Source of the DNA: Tetracladium setigerum
Lineage: Eukaryota > Ascomycota > Leotiomycetes > Helotiales
Assembly (NCBI GenBank): GCA_031472005.1
Contig: PZJY01000009.1
Location: 1,240,001 to 1,304,000 of the forward strand
Direction of reading: 5' to 3'
Length of the DNA stretch: 64,000 nucleotides
In this document: positions 33,145 to 44,720 of the stretch, piece by piece
Position numbering within the stretch: the first letter of the stretch is position 1
How the letters are laid out: each line of letters starts with the position of its first letter
Translations under genes and position numbers: made by a program
Notes under the pieces: generated by a model
The model's database searches: none
Seen by the model: only the letters and a program-made list of their open reading frames with translations
What the model was told of the DNA's origin: nothing

Positions 33145-34320
33145 ATGTCCTCGATCCCCATCCCAGCGCGTTCGACCATACGTCGCTCCCTCACTCTCCT
33201 CCTCATCCTCCTTAGCATCTCCGCACTGCTGTACAACCTTCCCGCTTCATCCCTCTCGCGAATCCTCCCTGTACAATCGCCAGCGCCTCCTTCCCCCGAA
33301 GAAATTCGTGAAGAGCATTCCCAGTCTACCCCTATTTACGAGTATACCTCGCTCTACCGCACCTTCGCCCCCAAAGCCCTAGAGCGAAAACTCGACGAGA
33401 AACTTCGTCGTCTCGAACTCTTTACGCGCAAAACTCTCCCTCAGATAAATGGTAATCGCTATTCGGACATTGCCAATAAGACGATATGGCAGATGCACAC
33501 GCCCGCGCAGGGCAAAGCATACAGTAAATGGATTGAGCAATGGAGGGTCATAAATCCGGAGTGGAAGCATAAGGCTCTCTTGCTACCGTTTGAGGAGATT
33601 TTCATGCACTTTACGGGGATTCCGCAGGTAGTGTGGATATATGAGGAGTATGAGGCTTTGAGGAGTGACTTGCTGAGGTGGTTGGTGTTGTGGTATTTTG
33701 GAGGTTTGATGGTGGAGGTTGATACTTGGGATCGGATTGGCATTGAAGGGTGTGAACCGCTTCTGGCACTGCTCAAACACGGAAATGAAAAGAGGAGGGG
33801 AGAGATTGGGCTGGTAGTGGGTGTGGAAACGGATGAGCCATATCTGGACAATCCAGGCCTAAAGGAATTTGGTATTGGGAGGGCATTCGGGTTTGGGACA
33901 GCCGTTATTTGGGCGCCAAGGCGATTTGACCCGTTTCTGAGGAGGGCAATTGTGAGAACTGTTAGCCATGCGAGGGCACAGATGGATCCCACCATTCAAG
34001 GCTTAAAAGGTCGTTCGAATCATACCGAGGATTTCATTGAAGAACTAAGTGGTAAACACATGTTCACCGACGTGATCCTTGAGGTTCTCACCGAGACCTT
34101 GCCCAGCAATCACAGATTGAGAGATCGAAGTGCTGGGTTGCAAGGAAGGATGACTTGGAAACATTTCAAAGGACTGAAAGAGGCCGTCTGGATTGACGAG
34201 GGCGAAGCAGTAAAGGACAAGAAGGGCAAGAGAAAAGGCGAGATGCAAGGACTTGGGGTACTACCCGTTAACGTTTGGGGAGTGGACAGAATCACAGTCA
34301 CTCAGGGGATATGGAAGTAG
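33145..34320 (+). CDS. GT32-type glycosyltransferase, type II membrane protein
   Basis: Single exon of 391 residues starting at ATG. A short basic N terminus and one hydrophobic segment (SLTLLLILLSISALLYNL) form a signal anchor, so the catalytic domain would face the Golgi lumen. The core runs from IWQMHTPAQGKAYSKWIEQW through SDLLRWLVLWYFGGLMVEVDTW, the position of the metal-binding DXD motif of GT32 (Och1-like) enzymes. Here it reads E-V-D, a conservative variant. Relatives transfer mannose or other sugars onto glycoproteins or glycolipids. The exact reaction is unknown. The C terminus is lysine-rich before a final VWGVDRITV. Confidence 0.88.
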   Translation: MSSIPIPARSTIRRSLTLLLILLSISALLYNLPASSLSRILPVQSPAPPSPEEIREEHSQSTPIYEYTSLYRTFAPKALERKLDEKLRRLELFTRKTLPQINGNRYSDIANKTIWQMHTPAQGKAYSKWIEQWRVINPEWKHKALLLPFEEIFMHFTGIPQVVWIYEEYEALRSDLLRWLVLWYFGGLMVEVDTWDRIGIEGCEPLLALLKHGNEKRRGEIGLVVGVETDEPYLDNPGLKEFGIGRAFGFGTAVIWAPRRFDPFLRRAIVRTVSHARAQMDPTIQGLKGRSNHTEDFIEELSGKHMFTDVILEVLTETLPSNHRLRDRSAGLQGRMTWKHFKGLKEAVWIDEGEAVKDKKGKRKGEMQGLGVLPVNVWGVDRITVTQGIWK

Positions 34321-35127
34321 TAGGGGCGTGTGTTAATCATGTCGGGGGACCGAGGCCTCCTAGCTGAAGGTGACACAAGCAGAAAGCTTGCGCAGATAGT
34401 GTAAGGAGGTAGTAAGTAATGATACCCATGGATTCAATGGCCCCCCTTCCCTCTTGTCATGTGGTCAGCTGGATTTTGTAAGTTGGTTCGAGGATTTTAA
34501 TTGTGTTTCATTGATAAATGTCTTCATTTTCGCGTTGCTTGCTTGAAAGAGACTAAACCCAGGTACAAAGCCCATCCGCAGAGAACGATGTGCCAGTCAA
34601 GAAAAAAACTTTGGCCCCATCGCTACTTTGCCATTACGAAAAATAGCTCATCTCTTTGATGAAATGTGCCCGGTCGACAGACTAATGGTTGTTCTGCCGA
34701 AAGAGACTTCGGAAAATAGAACGAGCCTGCTTAACTGGCTTGAGAAGAGAAAACATGGCAGATTATGATTCTGCATCCGAAAATGACAACGGTGTCCTGA
34801 ACTTCCAGCAAGATTTCGGCTATCTCCCATAACGCCACGTGCGATGCAAGAAAAGATGGAAAACGGACGAGGCGCCTCTGAAATCCATGAGAGGGCTCGA
34901 AATAATACAAGAATTTTATCCCAAGGAACGAGATCCAAGGAATACAAAAGATGCAGATCGGTATCATCCAATGGAAAACAACGCAATGCAATCCAACCAG
35001 ATTTTCACGCCAAGAAAACAAGGCAATTGAAAGGTGGTGGTAAAGATGATGAAACAGCAAACGCTGTGCAGATTATCATCCAAAGGAAGCAAGCGAATGA
35101 TATTATCCATTTTCAGATCCATCCAGT
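34321..35127. other. Spacer between converging genes
   Basis: About 800 bp between the 3' ends of the GT32 (+) and RRM-like (-) genes; no supported feature. Confidence 0.4.
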
Positions 35128-37643
35128 TCACAAAGGAGCGTTTGCAGAAGCGGGAAGAGCGGTGGTGAGAAGCAAAGGCTGAGCACCAGGGCATTTGGAA
35201 AATGTGGTTTGGAGGCCCCTGAGAGACTTCTCCTGTCCAGTCTTAGACCAGTTGTCCAGAGCAGCCTTGACAGCGATAGCAGAACCGACATCGGAGAAGA
35301 CGATCGTGGCGTTACCCAGGTTGTACAACCAAAGGATCTGAATGGCTGCTGCGCCAACAATCTTCACCACCTTTTGATGAATAGCACGCCTGTTGCCGGG
35401 GGAAAAGAAGCCTGCTTTGACAAGTGTGAGGCGACGGCTTGCATGAGTCGGGGCATCCATTGATCGTAGAACATCATCCATCGGATACGGATCCTCTCCA
35501 CGAACAACGTCGACGATGAACTTGAAGCGATTAGGCTTGCTGTCTGCACGTTCCTTGCGGAGCACATTATTGAAGCTCAGAGCGTCATTGGCGTGTTGGA
35601 ATACGACAGCGCAGTATCGGGACTTTGTCTCTTCGTCGATGCCAAAGTGGATGCTACGGATAGGACCTTCTTGAATGGCATGGGAGATGTCAGAGAGGTT
35701 CAAAGTGGTGGGTATATCAAGAATGAATACGACGCGCATCTGTTGGATGAGCGGCTCGTTTTGACTGGGGTTGGGACCACTAGGAATGCCTGTGATCAGG
35801 TTAGCTGTGGTCGCAGATGAGGCAAACTTCCCAAGGAATGCTACCGGGGCAGGGCAACCACTTACGGGCAAAGGCCTTGAGACGAGATGCATCCGAGAAT
35901 TTGCCAGATCCAACGTTGATGATGTTAGATCCTTGGGGTAGAGTACCTGCTACAGTTGCCCAAGAAGATGCTCCAGTAAGAGGTGTGGGGATCTTGACCG
36001 AAGCTGGTGTTGGTCCTGTTGGATCAACATTTTCTGGAATGGTGGGAATAGCAGGAGTTATCTCTTCTGGGATTTGCTTTGGAGCCGGGCCAGCTTGTGT
36101 GCCAGGAGTCTGATGACCGGGTTCAGTTGGCTTGTCAGCAATCTTGTTGGGTGTAATTGCTGGTACTGCAACGATGCTTTTGGACATCTTTCTTGCTGGA
36201 CCTGCTGGGGGCGCTACTGCAGGAGGAGGAGCAGCATGTCCGATGGGTGTTGGAAGGGCTGGAGCATCCTGTGGATGATCGTCACCTAAACGAGAAAGCA
36301 AGGCCACAAGCTGATCGGCTCGACTGGGCTGGCAGGTCAGGGAAACAGACACGTTAACCATACCGCTGCCCTCACCATTTTGACCGTAGACAGACTCGTT
36401 TGTCTCGACTTGGTTATGAAGGCTGTTGCTGGCTGGCTCAGCTGCCTTTCCCTTATGATCGTTGACGATAGAAGGGGTTTGGTAAAGCGAGGTCTGCGCA
36501 GACGAGCTAAAGCCTTGAGGCGTGGGAGTGTCAAAGGTACTCAAACCTGGAGTGATACCATAACCTGGATATTGCCCAGCATTGGGGTGAGCTGGGGTTT
36601 GGAAGTTGGCGGATCCGGCTTGGGGTGGAGGGATACCGAAAGGATATCGCTGCTCTTGTAGGAGAGATTGCGCAGAATTCAGTCCAGGATTTCGCATGGC
36701 TGGCGATGGGCTATTGTGAGATTCTTGGCCGGAGCTGAATGGTTGTGCACTCGCAGACAGCTTGGATCTCTCACCACTTGTACCCGTACTTGGATCTCGA
36801 CCTGGTCCCAACTCTTGCCTATAATTAAAGATCGGCTCATCGTCGTCGTCCTCCCCAGGGACCACATAATTGTTAGCATTCCGATGGAGGTTTCTGACCA
36901 CGCCTCTGCATGGAGGAAGAGCGGCCGTTGCAATCCATTTCTGTGGTTCGTCGGAAGGACATCGAATCTTTGCGAGGTGGAAGAGCTTGACCACGCGGGT
37001 AGCCTCCTCCTTGTTTCCCATGATAGCCCATCGGAAGGTTTCTTCAGAGAGAATATCGATGATGAGTGGGAGCTTCTCGACCTTGCCAAAGGGCTTCAGA
37101 TACATGCGCATCTCGTGCTGCTTGATATCCTTCGGGACATCAAAGAGACTGACGGTGCGCTCCTCGAGCCACTGACTCTGATAAGCCTCTGGAATGCCCA
37201 GGATATGAATGTCAGGGTCGAGGCCCAACTCCGAATACCAAACATCTTCACAACCAGCATCGTCCATAGGTTTCATAAGGTATGGCTCAACATTGAAGAA
37301 GCCCCTTGACAGCTCGTACAGCCAGCTCTGGCGTTGTGACGACGTGTTTGGGAGAGCGTTCGCTCGGCTGGTGATGGGGGAGGGAAGTTATCGTAATTGT
37401 GCGCCATTGCGCCTACTCCGGTGGTCTTTTTGGAGGAAGTTGTGATCGGGGAGGAGAGTGGTGAGGAAGGGGTGGTGGTGTTGTTGTTTGTGGTGTTGGT
37501 GGTGAGGAGGAGGTTGCTGGGAGATCGGTTGGAGCTAGTTCCTCTAGCGGAGGAGGAGGAGACGAGTTCCGGGTTGGTGGGAGAGAGTGGAACTCATCGC
37601 TTAACTCTGATGCAGCGGTGCGGAAGGAGCCGTCACTGGACAT
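35128..37643 (-). CDS. Large RNA-binding-like protein with divergent RRM domains
   Basis: Exons were inferred at 37643-37417, 37367-35866 and 35789-35128, giving 796 residues. The N-terminal 75 residues are Pro/Ser/Thr-rich. After a 49-nt intron with a GTAGGC donor comes SWLYELSRGFFNVEPYLMKPM. Three RRM-like folds can be suspected: one around TVSLFDVPKDIKQHEMRMYL, one around VVFILDIPTTLNLSDISHAI, and a third beginning LTLVKAGFFSPGN. A long low-complexity region rich in Pro, Gln, Ser and Gly separates the first from the others. The layout suggests a fungal RRM protein acting on mRNA, in the broad style of Mei2-like factors. Classic RNP1/RNP2 aromatic motifs are weak, so RNA binding is inferred. 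Confidence 0.78.
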
Positions 37644-39730
37644 CCTGGCGTTAATCTCGGCTATGGCGGATGCTTTACCCGCGCAAGTGTTGTTGTTGTT
37701 TGTTGTTGTTGTTGTTGTGATGGAAGGGGAGGGTGAAGCTGAGCTCTCTTATTGGAGGATTTGCCGAGAAGCGCTAGCGCAGGGTGGGCCCAAAATCACG
37801 TGAGTGTCCTCCCTTTGAAAAAAGTGTTTCTTTCTTGTCTTGCCAGCGGCAGGTTTGCGGAATTTCTTGTATGTGTTGATGATGCAATTCATCTCTATTC
37901 AAGACGTTCACGTTCACGCGCCGCGCATCTTCATTCACCACAAGTGTTTGCAAATCTGAGCTCAGTGCTTAAGATTCTTTCCCATGCTATATAGACAGCT
38001 GTTCCCCTCTGTCAGACGCCACCGTCTGTAGAGTCCTTCTCCCAATCACACATGAATGTTAACACTCTTAAGTTAAAAATAAGCTGCACCAAACCAGTGC
38101 GCTGTTGTAGGATTAAATAGAGATTTGATGTTTCTGTGAGAAATTTCTAGAATCGTCCGGTACCATGCACTCTGGAGCCTTTCAGTCGCCCACTTGTCCT
38201 TCAGAATTCTTTGAACCCTTGCTCACGAACATTCCAATCCTTTCAACGCCATCTCCTTGTTATACCGGTGACAATTTCACCATGAATTAATTGCATACAA
38301 GACTAGGGCTAGGGCTTGACGATAAGTTGCGGAGTTCCAGTAGAGGAAGGCGGCCTCATGGCAGAGTTGAAATAATTTATTAATCAGCTCGGCACCTTGG
38401 GGCAAGGCCAAACACTCAGCTTCAGCAGAGAGTATCCTCGCAGATTACCGTCCCCCCTCGACCTCGACGAAAAGGGCAAAAAGACTGAGTGTAGGTGGCT
38501 ATGATACCCTCTTCGAACTTGAAGATATCCTGCAGAGCTAATGAACCACATTGTGTCCAGCCAACGAGAAACGTACAGCAGTGGAGCTTTACCTTTGCTG
38601 CGAGACGTCTTCCTAGCAAATGACAATCTACGATACTACCAGAGCTATTAGCAGAGCAATACAACAGAGAATAGAGCAGAAGACAAGATCTGACGCAATC
38701 CTGATCTTTACAATTGATGGCTGGTGGAAAGGGAAAGGGGTATCCTGGAGCTCGCAGACACAATCCAAACTTTTGGACAACACAAACAATCTCCCTCCGA
38801 ATTTACCAACCAAAAGAATGCTCGCTGTTTGACCCCCGACTCCAAGATCGAAACAATTTGCCATGCCACACAAACAAATCCTGGAATCTCAATAACATGT
38901 CACAACGCTGACTGGGTTGTCAGCTCTCAACAGGGTGCGGGGGGAACAATCTGAACACAGTTTAGATAACATCGCATGCCGGTAATTGGCCTGGAAGTGC
39001 ATTGCCAGGCAAATACGATTTTCAATCCATCCATCGCTCCATGGCCAGCGTCTGACTGCTGGGAACGCAGCTGAAGGACTACCTTAAGATGGCGCTGAGG
39101 ATGGCTCTTACCAGCCTTGGCATTGCACGAACTCCGACATAGTGAGGAAGGATCTAGTGGCTGTGATTGCAGGCCACTCAGCACCTTCTTCGTAAGCAGA
39201 GCAGGACTTACAACACAGCCTGGCAACTTCTGCACGGAAGGGATTGCAACAAGAATTGGGACGTTCCCAAACAATTCTCTGGGTTTTTGGCACCATGTAT
39301 TGATGTGAGTACTCAGTATGTACATGTGTGGTGGATTGGCTTCAAGATCGCTCCCTTAGCCTCCATTTTTCCTCGGCATGTAAAACGGCCCTTATTCTCT
39401 CCGGAAGAAAAAATTGAAAATAGCAAAGCAAACAACTGTACGCAGGTTACTGACGTGATCCCAGGACCCCCAATATGAAAATCGAAAAGCCTCCAAGCCA
39501 CTACCAGAGTATCATCCACGCCGCTGAAAGCAAGAGATCTGATGCACGCCACCGGTTGTCCTATTGTACTGTACGATTGGATTGCCGGGAGTGTTGCTCG
39601 AAACCACTGGCCAACGCTTCTTAGCATTGCTGTTCTGCTCGAGCGTAGGGAAAAAACTTACCTCGAAGTGAAAAGAAAAGTATGAAAGTTGACGCATTTG
39701 TTCATGCCATAGAACATCAACTTGCGAAAC
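37644..39730. other. 2-kb intergenic region
   Basis: Contains the promoter of the RRM-like gene, with a GTT microsatellite at about 37689-37719. No gene is supported; frames at 38384-38873 and 38927-39325 are short, overlapping and unrecognised. Confidence 0.4.
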
Positions 39731-40355
39731 TCAGAGAATGAAATGAAGACCGTTTCCGTTAACAGACTTGGAAACGGCTCCGTTGTTGTGGGCTTCAGCC
39801 GCGACATTCTCAACCCATGAAATGGTTCTCGCAACTTTGGCCACGCCAAGCTCTGGCTTATCGACAATTGCCTGGCCTGCAGGGGCTGGGTCCTGCTCCT
39901 TCTTTGGTGCGACCGAGATGCGAGGACCATCGTTGCCGGTGTTAAGCTTCTGATACTCTCGACGTTGGATGCGCTTTTGCTCGAGCTGGCGTTTCTTGTG
40001 GCGACGGTAGGATACCTCAGCGACGAAGACGTGAAACCTATCCTTGATGGATTCGGAATCATTTTCGTCAAATCGATCACCGAAGTCCTTGTCAAACCAG
40101 CAAGGATCCTACGACAATGTTAGCCGCCAATATGGAGAAGAGAGTTTGCAGAAGTGCTGCTTCTCGATGCGGTTCTCAAGACACGCTGTCACAAGTCAGA
40201 TCATCAGGGATAACTACCTCAACCGCATTACCTCGACGGAAGAACTGGTTAACTTTCTCACCACGGGTGAGTGGTTCACCAAAGTCAGAGCTCATTCTCG
40301 CAGTACTGGCTGGCGAGTTGGCTCCGCTGTTGAGGTCGATCTTCGTATTACTCAT
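39731..40355 (-). CDS. Small hypothetical protein, two exons
   Basis: Exons were inferred at 40355-40218 and 40108-39731, giving 171 residues from MSNTKIDLNS. The intron has a GTAGTT donor and a TAG acceptor, and joins GNAVE to DPCWFDKDFGDRF in phase 0. The central part is strongly charged (SYRRHKKRQLEQKRIQRREY) and probably helical. The C terminus contains VARTISWVENVAAEA. There is no signal peptide or TM segment. I recall similar short proteins in related fungi but know no function. Confidence 0.68.
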
Positions 40356-40774
40356 TTTGAGAGACTGAGCTTGATTCTTAGTCTGCAGATAGTTTAGCGA
40401 GAAAGAGAAGGACCTACTATTGATGACTACAAAGTCTTTGTGGGAAGAATTGATGATTGAAAGAGTCGAGGGTTGAAAGTATTGACGGTCAAGAAGTCGG
40501 AAAGAAAGATGCTGATGGGAGAACGTTGGAAACGCGGTGCAGGTTTGAAGGCTCAAAGGGGGAGGCTGTTGCTGGTCGGTTAAAATCTTTAGCCGAACCA
40601 GGCTAGTGGGTCTCTATGTTGATGTTTATCCTCTTCACCTTTCGGACATCCCATCAAAATACAAAGACACTTTCTTTCTACATGGTTAGATTTAGACTGA
40701 GCATTCCAGAACTTCACACTACACGCCAGCTTATCGATCCTACGGCAAACAAGCAACAATCCAAACTTGTTACG
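40356..40774. other. Divergent promoter region
   Basis: About 420 bp between the oppositely oriented small gene and the 2EXR gene. It includes possible upstream start codons in frame with the 2EXR protein, for example an ATG at 40682. Confidence 0.4.
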
Positions 40775-42012
40775 ATGGATCTCCAACCAGGCGTGGTTGC
40801 TACGCTACAAGCAGTCGAAGCCACCGATCCCTTGTTCTCTCCTACATCTCAATCTCTTTCCTTCTCTGCTGCTACCGAAGACTTCTCTCCTCCGATTCCA
40901 GCGAAGTCTTTCTCCACCTCCGTGGCAGTCACAGCTCCATCAGCTGGCACTACTACGAGAACCCTGGCTGAGTTCCATCTCTTTCGAGACCTACCTGAAG
41001 AGGTAAGTCGTCTTTACATTTTGGTTGATGGCGTGGCGAGAAATCATTCCATAACCAACACAAGTTAGTAGAAGCATTTACTGATAGCCAGCAGCTTAGG
41101 ATTCAGATTTGGGGTGATGTTGCTGATCAAGGTCGAGATATACACGTTACAATTCCACAAAAGTATGGTGAGACCCCCAGCACGGTTCTTATCTTCGAAA
41201 CCAAAGACAAGGTGCCTGGTATACTCCATGCTTCTCGAGAGTCGCGAGCTGAAGGGTACGTTTCTCTTTCATCATGTAGCAACTTCTTTATCAAAGAAAT
41301 CTGCTAATGGAAAATCCTGCAAGCTTGAAAAGTATCTGCTTTGCTTTGACAGCTTCAATGCTAGGGACGAGCGTAACGGCAAGAAAATATACATGAATCC
41401 TGAGACTGATGTTTTCTTCATCCATGTCGTTTCTTCTTACCGCACATGGCGTGAGTGGTTGAGGAGAAACATAAGCAGAAGGAACGAGAGAGCATTGTTG
41501 AGACAGGCCAGCACCAGCCTCTTTTCCCCTTTGAAGATGGAGGTTCTCTGGCTTGGGTAGATCGAATGGTTTCCTGTGATGAGAATTTGATGGAGGTGTA
41601 TATTAACAACCTTCCGAACCTGTGTCTCATCATCAGGGAAATGACGAAGCGTGGGGATGGGACACCCATTCATGGCGATGCTTCTATGTGGGCGGAAAAT
41701 TCATCGGATATCATTCATAAGCTTGGAGGAACAAATGTTATGAAGGCACACAAGTACAACTGCATCTCACAACCGCGGAACGATCGATCACAGAACGAGT
41801 TACTGGCTGCAGAAGATATGGACGTACTTCAATGCTTGAAGAGACATGCTCGATATACAGAGAATGAGGTACTTCGGTGCTCGCAGAGATATGCTCGATA
41901 CGCAGAAAATGAGCCCGTGGAGCAACTCATCTACGTCTACAATCATTTCGGCGAGCTTTTGGAGTGGGGTCTGGTATGGATACGTCTAAGTCAGACATGG
42001 TTGCGCTACTAG
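40775..42012 (+). CDS. 2EXR-domain protein
   Basis: Filamentous-fungal 2EXR family, function unknown. Exons were inferred at 40775-41002, 41095-41255, 41353-41450 and 41507-42012, about 330 residues. The domain starts at FHLFRDLPEE and continues with LRIQIWGDV, a VTIP strand and LHASRESRAEG, the classic ESR motif, then a KKIYMNPETDVFF strand pair. The exon 3 acceptor is uncertain. The pyrimidine-rich tract ending in GACAG at 41352 keeps the frame. The earlier CAAG at 41323 would add a YLLCFDSFN segment that looks conserved but is one base out of frame. The C-terminal region is acidic with tandem RHARYTENEVL/RYARYAENEPV segments. An upstream in-frame ATG at 40682 is possible. Confidence 0.75.
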
Positions 42013-44720
42013 TGCTTGATCCTGTGTAACAGTTGTTGGGGGGTTGGGAGGCTCATTCTCCTACATGATCTCTCTCCCTCTCTGCTGCTTTTGCTCATGG
42101 AGTGAAGATATTTGCGACGGAATCAAAGTTCGATGATACTCAAGGAAGACGATGTTACAGGAAGGAGGATATATTCGCGAGGCTCCTCTATGGTGAGGAT
42201 AAGAGAGAGAGAAAGGAGGGAGGGGGGTCAGGGGGTTCTTTCAACATGGGTTACTTTATCTTGCATATTAGACTTGCAAGTAGGAAAACAATTATACTCG
42301 TCTCCATCAGCTTGAGATTCTATACTTGCTATCCGTCAATATCTTCTGTACGATATCCGTACTCAAGTGATAAGATTACTGAATCAAAGATCGGCATCTC
42401 TGCTGGCTTTATTGTAAATGAGAAGTGAACATTCTTTTGATAGATTTAGAGCATGGTGCAGAAAAGTGCAAGAATATCCTACGAAGCACCGACGGACATA
42501 TTAGAATAAGTAGGTCATTGCATTGTTTAATTGGCATCTATTGACATTCAGTATCCACTCTAAATCTTCAAGGGCTAAATTCGGATCTTTGTGGGAATGG
42601 GGTTTGATTTCTTGTTAGAAGGACTTTTATTGAGTTCTTGAGAGTAGGGGGTGGATATTAGCAGAAACTCGAGGTCATTCTCATTACCCTCAGGACCATG
42701 CTCTTTGAAGTGGCTTGCCCTAGTTGTTAAGATTATCACTTGGCCTCTCAAACCGATCAGTGTAATTTTGTTGTGCTAAAGGTCATATTTCTACCCAAAT
42801 CGTTGGCAATTCCTGTCAACCGTAGCTGTCGCAACAAGAAATCCGGTTTATCCATCCATTGATTAGAATATTCCTCCCAACTAATATAGATTTTCTGTGG
42901 AGCAAGAAAGTGCAAACACAGAAAGAAATCGCTGCGATCGATCAAGGTTTTGAGATGACGAATAGCATAGCTCTTGTACTCAGACGAACCAGCCAGCTCG
43001 ACTCGGCACGCGAAGCAATAAAAGGGCACATTAAAGCCTTTTTTTTCTGGGCATTACCAATCTAGCCACACCTCCATATCTTCAATGGATGGAAGGCGCG
43101 CGATGCCGTTCAAGGGTGTGGCTACTTAAGTGTTTTGCCAAGTACATGTTCTTGAGGTAGTGTGAGTCAGTCGCTGTGCTCTCCGGTAGTCAGACTAGTG
43201 GAAGGAGTTGCGGCTCCTCCTACGGTACTAGAATGCTTTCTTATCAAGTTCTAACTTATTTTTTTCACCGTTTCTTGTTGCTGACAGCACTTGCAGATGT
43301 CAGGCACGTATCTGATAGCCAATGGTCCATACTAGGTATGCGTGATGCTTACAAATTCGACGACCTCCGAGAACTCTATCTCAGCGTGACAACGTCTGTG
43401 ACGGACCTATTCGATGAACCAAGGTTCCATGATCTTGCGGCAATACCAGTACAGCTTGAAGTGCACTACCACAACACTCGTGTCATCGTAGAATGATGCT
43501 CTGCCCAGGCGAATCACAACCTGAAAGAGAGACTTTTTACACCGCTTACTAGCGAAGACCAAGGAATGATCGACCTAAAAGTCTCCGGTCTATCCCATTC
43601 GCTCTCTTTCCGTCTTCGTGCGTAACAGTCCCTGCATGTATCTCCGTGCTACGGCGCACGTGTGTCGATTAAGAATTTAAGGTCATCAACAGTAAGTTTT
43701 CGTCCCTGCCAAGACACGCTAATGGAGCTCCTAGGCCTTCCTTGTCACGAACGACGAGTGAACTTTTGTCCAAGATTTGACAGGGCGCGCAAACTGGCAG
43801 CATACTACGAAGGCCGTACACAGGTATCAAGGCGTCAATACAAATACTCCGTCCCTGAGCCAAATTGCGGCCTCGATACTGCTCGCAAATCTTGACAGCC
43901 TCTGGGATGCTTGTCGAGTCCGAACTCAACAGAACTGAGCATGCACTACCTACGTCTGTCTGCCTCTGGGCGAGGGGGGTGGCTTCCTGGTACTCAACCT
44001 ACCAGGGTAGTTATACAGATAGAAGTGGGAAGACCACTTTCTCGTATTTGTGGCTTGGCGTGTTTCAAGATATTCTTCTCATATTCTCTTGCCAGAAAGG
44101 GCTTCGAAGAGCTCAACAGGTACGATACCATTATGAAATGTGTAACAGATCTTCTGCGGGATAATCTATCACCCTGCCCTTCACTAAGTCTAACTCCATT
44201 GTATCCATGCTGACAATACCTACATTCTTTCTAGTTGTATCATATCTACTCTCACCCTATCGGGCATATTGAGGCCCGATATCCCTAGGCTACGGTCATG
44301 CAGCGTGTATGGCAACGTTCCATTCTGCGTGGATTGTCCGGTGATCTTGCTAGATAGGGATGTGTAGTTATATTTGCGATAACTGAAGCGGTCATTATAG
44401 CCTTTTCACAAGGTGGGTAATATGGATGCTCCATCAGTATCGGATATTGATATCGAATACGTTGGGTCGAGTCCATTCCATGAAGTCGAATGACAGTTCC
44501 CGGACTAGTGAATCCTGCCTCTTTCCTCGCGGCCTGCATATATATCAACATCTTAACTTGGCAGTCCAAACTCCATTCGAACAAACGAGGAGAAGTCTTC
44601 CTCTCTTCTCTCTTGTGTTTCGAGCATATAAGACTGCTCAACTTGTTCTATCAGTTTTTATCTTCTCGCCACATCTATCCTCCACTCACATTCCATCTTC
44701 TTCGAGTCAATCCCGTCACA
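42013..44720. other. 2.7-kb region with possible gene debris
   Basis: No intact gene is supported. The + frame at about 43260-43496 has a protein-like run (FDDLRELYLSVTTSV, then FHDLAAIPVQLEVHY) that could be a decayed C-terminal exon, but no start or partner exon was found. The right end (44600-44720) is CT-rich, typical of the tyrosinase promoter. Confidence 0.4.

Noticed and set aside
37381..37417. ATG at 37407 (minus) as the start of the RRM-like gene
   Set aside because: It lies in a 49-nt intron and is out of frame with the SWLYELSRGFFN exon. Splicing from the 37643 start gives a continuous frame.
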